Notes under the pieces: model-generated
Database searches by the model: none
What the model was told of the DNA's origin: nothing
What the model saw: only the letters and a program-made list of their open reading frames with translations
Assembly: GCF_012935325.2 (NCBI RefSeq)
Contig: NZ_JABBYG020000006.1
Span: forward strand, 62,001-126,000
Direction: 5' to 3'
Length of the DNA: 64,000 nucleotides
From: Paenibacillus sp. PL91
GTDB taxonomy: Bacteria; Bacillota; Bacilli; Paenibacillales; Paenibacillaceae
Position numbers and translations under genes: made by a program
Shown here: positions 62,100-64,000 of the stretch, piece after piece
Position numbering within the stretch: position 1 is the stretch's first letter
Layout: each line of letters starts with the position of its first letter

Positions 62100-62862
62100 T
62101 GAGCCGAGGACGAGGGAAGGCGTGCGCAAAGTGCTGGAGGCGTGGTCAACTGGACAGTATCGAATCGAAACCGCATCAAACGGGATCGAAGCGCTGGAGT
62201 GGCTGACGCAGCATGAGGTTAACTTGCTTGTGACCGACATTCGTATGCCTGAGATTGGGGGGCTTGATTTGGTCGAGCGAATAAACGGCTTGCCGAATCC
62301 TCCCGTTGTCATCATTATTTCAGGTCATCCTGAGTTCGACTATGCCCAGAAAGCGCTGCAGTTTGGCGTGATTGAATATTTATTGAAGCCATTGGACAAA
62401 GCTAAACTCATTCAAGCGGTAGAAACGGCTATGCAGAGAGAAGAAAGCAAGCATCGGATCGAGCGAATGGAGAAGCTGGTAGACCCCAAGCTGCTGATTG
62501 CCATGGGAGAAGAAACGAGCTACAGCCCCCAGGTGCAGGAGTCCATTCAGTATTTAAACGAGCATCTGCATAAGCCGCTGACGATGCGCGATACGGCGGA
62601 GCATTTGCATATGAACGCAAGCTATTTGAGCGTGCTGTTTAAGGAGCAGACCGGGCTTACGTTCAGTGAATATTTGACGAGGAAAAGGGTGCAAAGGGCG
62701 AAGGAATTGCTGTCTGGCACGAGGCTTACGATTGCTGAAATCGCTGATCAGGCGGGCTATCAGACGTCGAAATATTTCGTGAAGGTATTTCGCTCGCTAG
62801 AAGGCGTCAGCCCAGGCCAATATCGCAAAACGATCGCTCATGCCGAGCAGACAATCCAATAA
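62074..62862 (+). CDS. AraC-type response regulator (YesN-like)
   Basis: A 262-residue regulator. Receiver domain (1-~120) with VDDEPRTREGVRKVLEAWS and phosphorylated Asp55 in LVTDIRMPEI; C-terminal AraC-type double HTH (~165-255) with HMNASYLSVLFKEQTGLTFS and AEIADQAGYQTSKYFVKVFR. ATG 62074 overlaps the kinase gene by 26 nt and has GGGAGGG upstream. It should activate the following transport genes. Confidence 0.93.
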   Translation: MKTILIVDDEPRTREGVRKVLEAWSTGQYRIETASNGIEALEWLTQHEVNLLVTDIRMPEIGGLDLVERINGLPNPPVVIIISGHPEFDYAQKALQFGVIEYLLKPLDKAKLIQAVETAMQREESKHRIERMEKLVDPKLLIAMGEETSYSPQVQESIQYLNEHLHKPLTMRDTAEHLHMNASYLSVLFKEQTGLTFSEYLTRKRVQRAKELLSGTRLTIAEIADQAGYQTSKYFVKVFRSLEGVSPGQYRKTIAHAEQTIQ

Positions 62863-62969
62863 AAGTAGTATTTTTCCCAATTCATATGCCCTTACGATGA
62901 TAGAGCGGCGAAGTTAAACTAGATTTGTAGCAAACAAAATCTATCACCAGCAGAAAAGGGGATGTAAAC

Positions 62970-64000
62970 GTGTTCAAAAAGAAATGGACAATTCTGCTAT
63001 TGACGCTGTGCCTTGCGATTATCGCAGCAGGCTGCGGCCAAAAGTCGAACAACGGCGGCAACGAGACTTCTACTAACGGCACAAATGAAAGCGGTGCCGA
63101 AAAGGTGACCGTCAACTTTATGCACTTGTGGCCTGAAGGCGTATCCGCGGGTCAGAACAAAATCGTTAATCAAATTATTACTGAATATCAAAAAGAGCAT
63201 CCTAATGTGACGATCAAACAGGAAGTGCTGGATAACGAACAATATAAAAATAAATTGAAAGTGCTTTCAGCTTCCAATCAGCTGCCGGATGTCGGCGTTA
63301 CTTGGGCTGCGGGCTTCTTGCAGCCTTACGTAGAAGGCAAGCTGTTCACGCCGCTTGATGATCTAGTGAGCGGGGAATTGAACGGGAAATTCGTCAACGG
63401 CACAACGGAAGCATACGCAGTAGACGGCAAAACGTACGGTTTGCCGCTCGAATTCAACATTTCGCCCATTTATTACAACAAAGCGATCTTTGAGAAATAC
63501 AAACTTGAAGTACCGCAAACCTACGAGCAATTTAAGCAGGTTGTGAAAACGCTCTCCGAGAACGGCATCGCGCCAATCACGCTTGGCAATAAGGACCGCT
63601 GGACCGGATCGCTTTGGTACATGTACCTGGCTGACCGCTTTGCCGGACAAGAAGCATTGTCAAGCGCGATCAGCGGCTCAGGATCATTCAAGGATGAGAA
63701 TTTAGTTAAGGCTGCAAGCGAGGTTCAAGCGCTCGTTGACAGCAACGCTTTCGTGAAAGGCTTCAACGGCTTGTCGAATGAAGAAGCCAAATCGGAGTTT
63801 TTGAACAGCAAAGCAGCTATGTACATGATGGGCACATGGGAGCTGCCTAACTTCACAACCAATGAAGATATTCCTCAGGAATTCCGCGACAGCGTAGGGT
63901 TCTTCAAATTCCCGACGGTTGAAGGCGGCAAAGGCGACATCAACAGCTGGGTAGGCGGACCGGGCGTCGGACTATTCGTTTCGGAAAACTCCAAGGTGAA
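62970..64000 (+). CDS. Family 1 sugar-binding lipoprotein (3' end outside window)
   Basis: Open frame from GTG 62970 through the window end (343 residues present). Lipoprotein signal with IAAGC (Cys22) and a Gly/Asn/Thr linker; extracellular solute-binding family 1 features: VTVNFMHLWPEGVSAGQNKI, LPDVGVTWAAGFLQPYVEGK and FNISPIYYNKAIFEKY. AAAAGGGGAT ribosome site. It lies 107 nt after the two-component genes, the usual order for Paenibacillus sugar ABC importers, whose permease genes should follow beyond the window. Confidence 0.93.
   Translation, partial: MFKKKWTILLLTLCLAIIAAGCGQKSNNGGNETSTNGTNESGAEKVTVNFMHLWPEGVSAGQNKIVNQIITEYQKEHPNVTIKQEVLDNEQYKNKLKVLSASNQLPDVGVTWAAGFLQPYVEGKLFTPLDDLVSGELNGKFVNGTTEAYAVDGKTYGLPLEFNISPIYYNKAIFEKYKLEVPQTYEQFKQVVKTLSENGIAPITLGNKDRWTGSLWYMYLADRFAGQEALSSAISGSGSFKDENLVKAASEVQALVDSNAFVKGFNGLSNEEAKSEFLNSKAAMYMMGTWELPNFTTNEDIPQEFRDSVGFFKFPTVEGGKGDINSWVGGPGVGLFVSENSKV

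Overview
The window looks like chromosomal DNA of a Paenibacillus-type, spore-forming, polysaccharide-degrading Firmicute. The evidence is a small acid-soluble spore protein (Tlp), surface-layer-homology (SLH) anchored exoenzymes (a 1477-residue GH10 xylanase and a serine hydrolase), a secreted GH87-type alpha-1,3-glucanase, a YesM/YesN-type two-component pair next to a sugar-binding lipoprotein, strong AGGAGG ribosome sites, and frequent TTG/GTG starts. No rRNA, tRNA, CRISPR array, insertion sequence or prophage was seen.

Layout. 1-4051: the end of an unusual oligopeptide/nickel-type ABC importer, with two permeases (one carrying an extra N-terminal membrane domain) and a binding lipoprotein whose C-terminal lobe segment sits at the N-terminus (a circular permutation). 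4155-5049: an unknown protein and tlp. 5453-11366: a bacteriocin-like operon with a small hydrophobic peptide, a SpoIIM/DUF95 membrane protein, two stand-alone LytTR regulators, a tubby-like protein, a small membrane protein, and a MacB-type export ABC system. 11425-15083 (minus): a GntR-controlled ABC-2 operon with DUF4386 and MDR-oxidoreductase genes; the last gene appears to start at ATT. 15671-28798: alpha-1,3-glucanase, PspC/PspA, SLH serine hydrolase, a 37-residue small gene, twin GNAT-like genes and the xylanase, the last with a catabolite-repression (cre) site. 29681-42163: a ROK regulator, asparaginase, Dpp/Opp-type importer, M17 aminopeptidase, CutC, ROK sugar kinase and GH29 alpha-L-fucosidase, which together read as a pathway for taking up and dismantling fucosylated glyco-asparagine or glycopeptides.

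42299-46923: small unknown proteins, YitT, an Lrp regulator with a threonine aldolase-like enzyme, a DUF1835 protein and a broken XRE regulator. 47052-53138 (minus): a complete deoxynucleoside salvage operon (deoC-cdd-nupC-deoB-deoD-pdp plus a small membrane protein) with a visible promoter, inverted-repeat operator and cre. 53139-55480: a long non-coding stretch with repeats, then an MFS transporter bracketed by two near-identical hairpin elements. 55599-56874: a ribbon-helix-helix/ankyrin fusion preceded by a repeated operator, and a second ankyrin protein. 57173-60038: an ECF42-type sigma factor with two YCII/DGPF proteins and a DUF1801 protein, served by three promoters of identical architecture (TGTCGAT, 14 nt, TTCGTCGT). 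60315-64000: sensor kinase, AraC-type response regulator and a family 1 binding lipoprotein that runs off the window.

The strongest candidates for something undescribed are the permuted binding protein with its extended permease, the bacteriocin-like operon, the glyco-asparagine cluster and the RHH-ankyrin pair. The three-promoter ECF42 regulon is the cleanest sequence-level finding.
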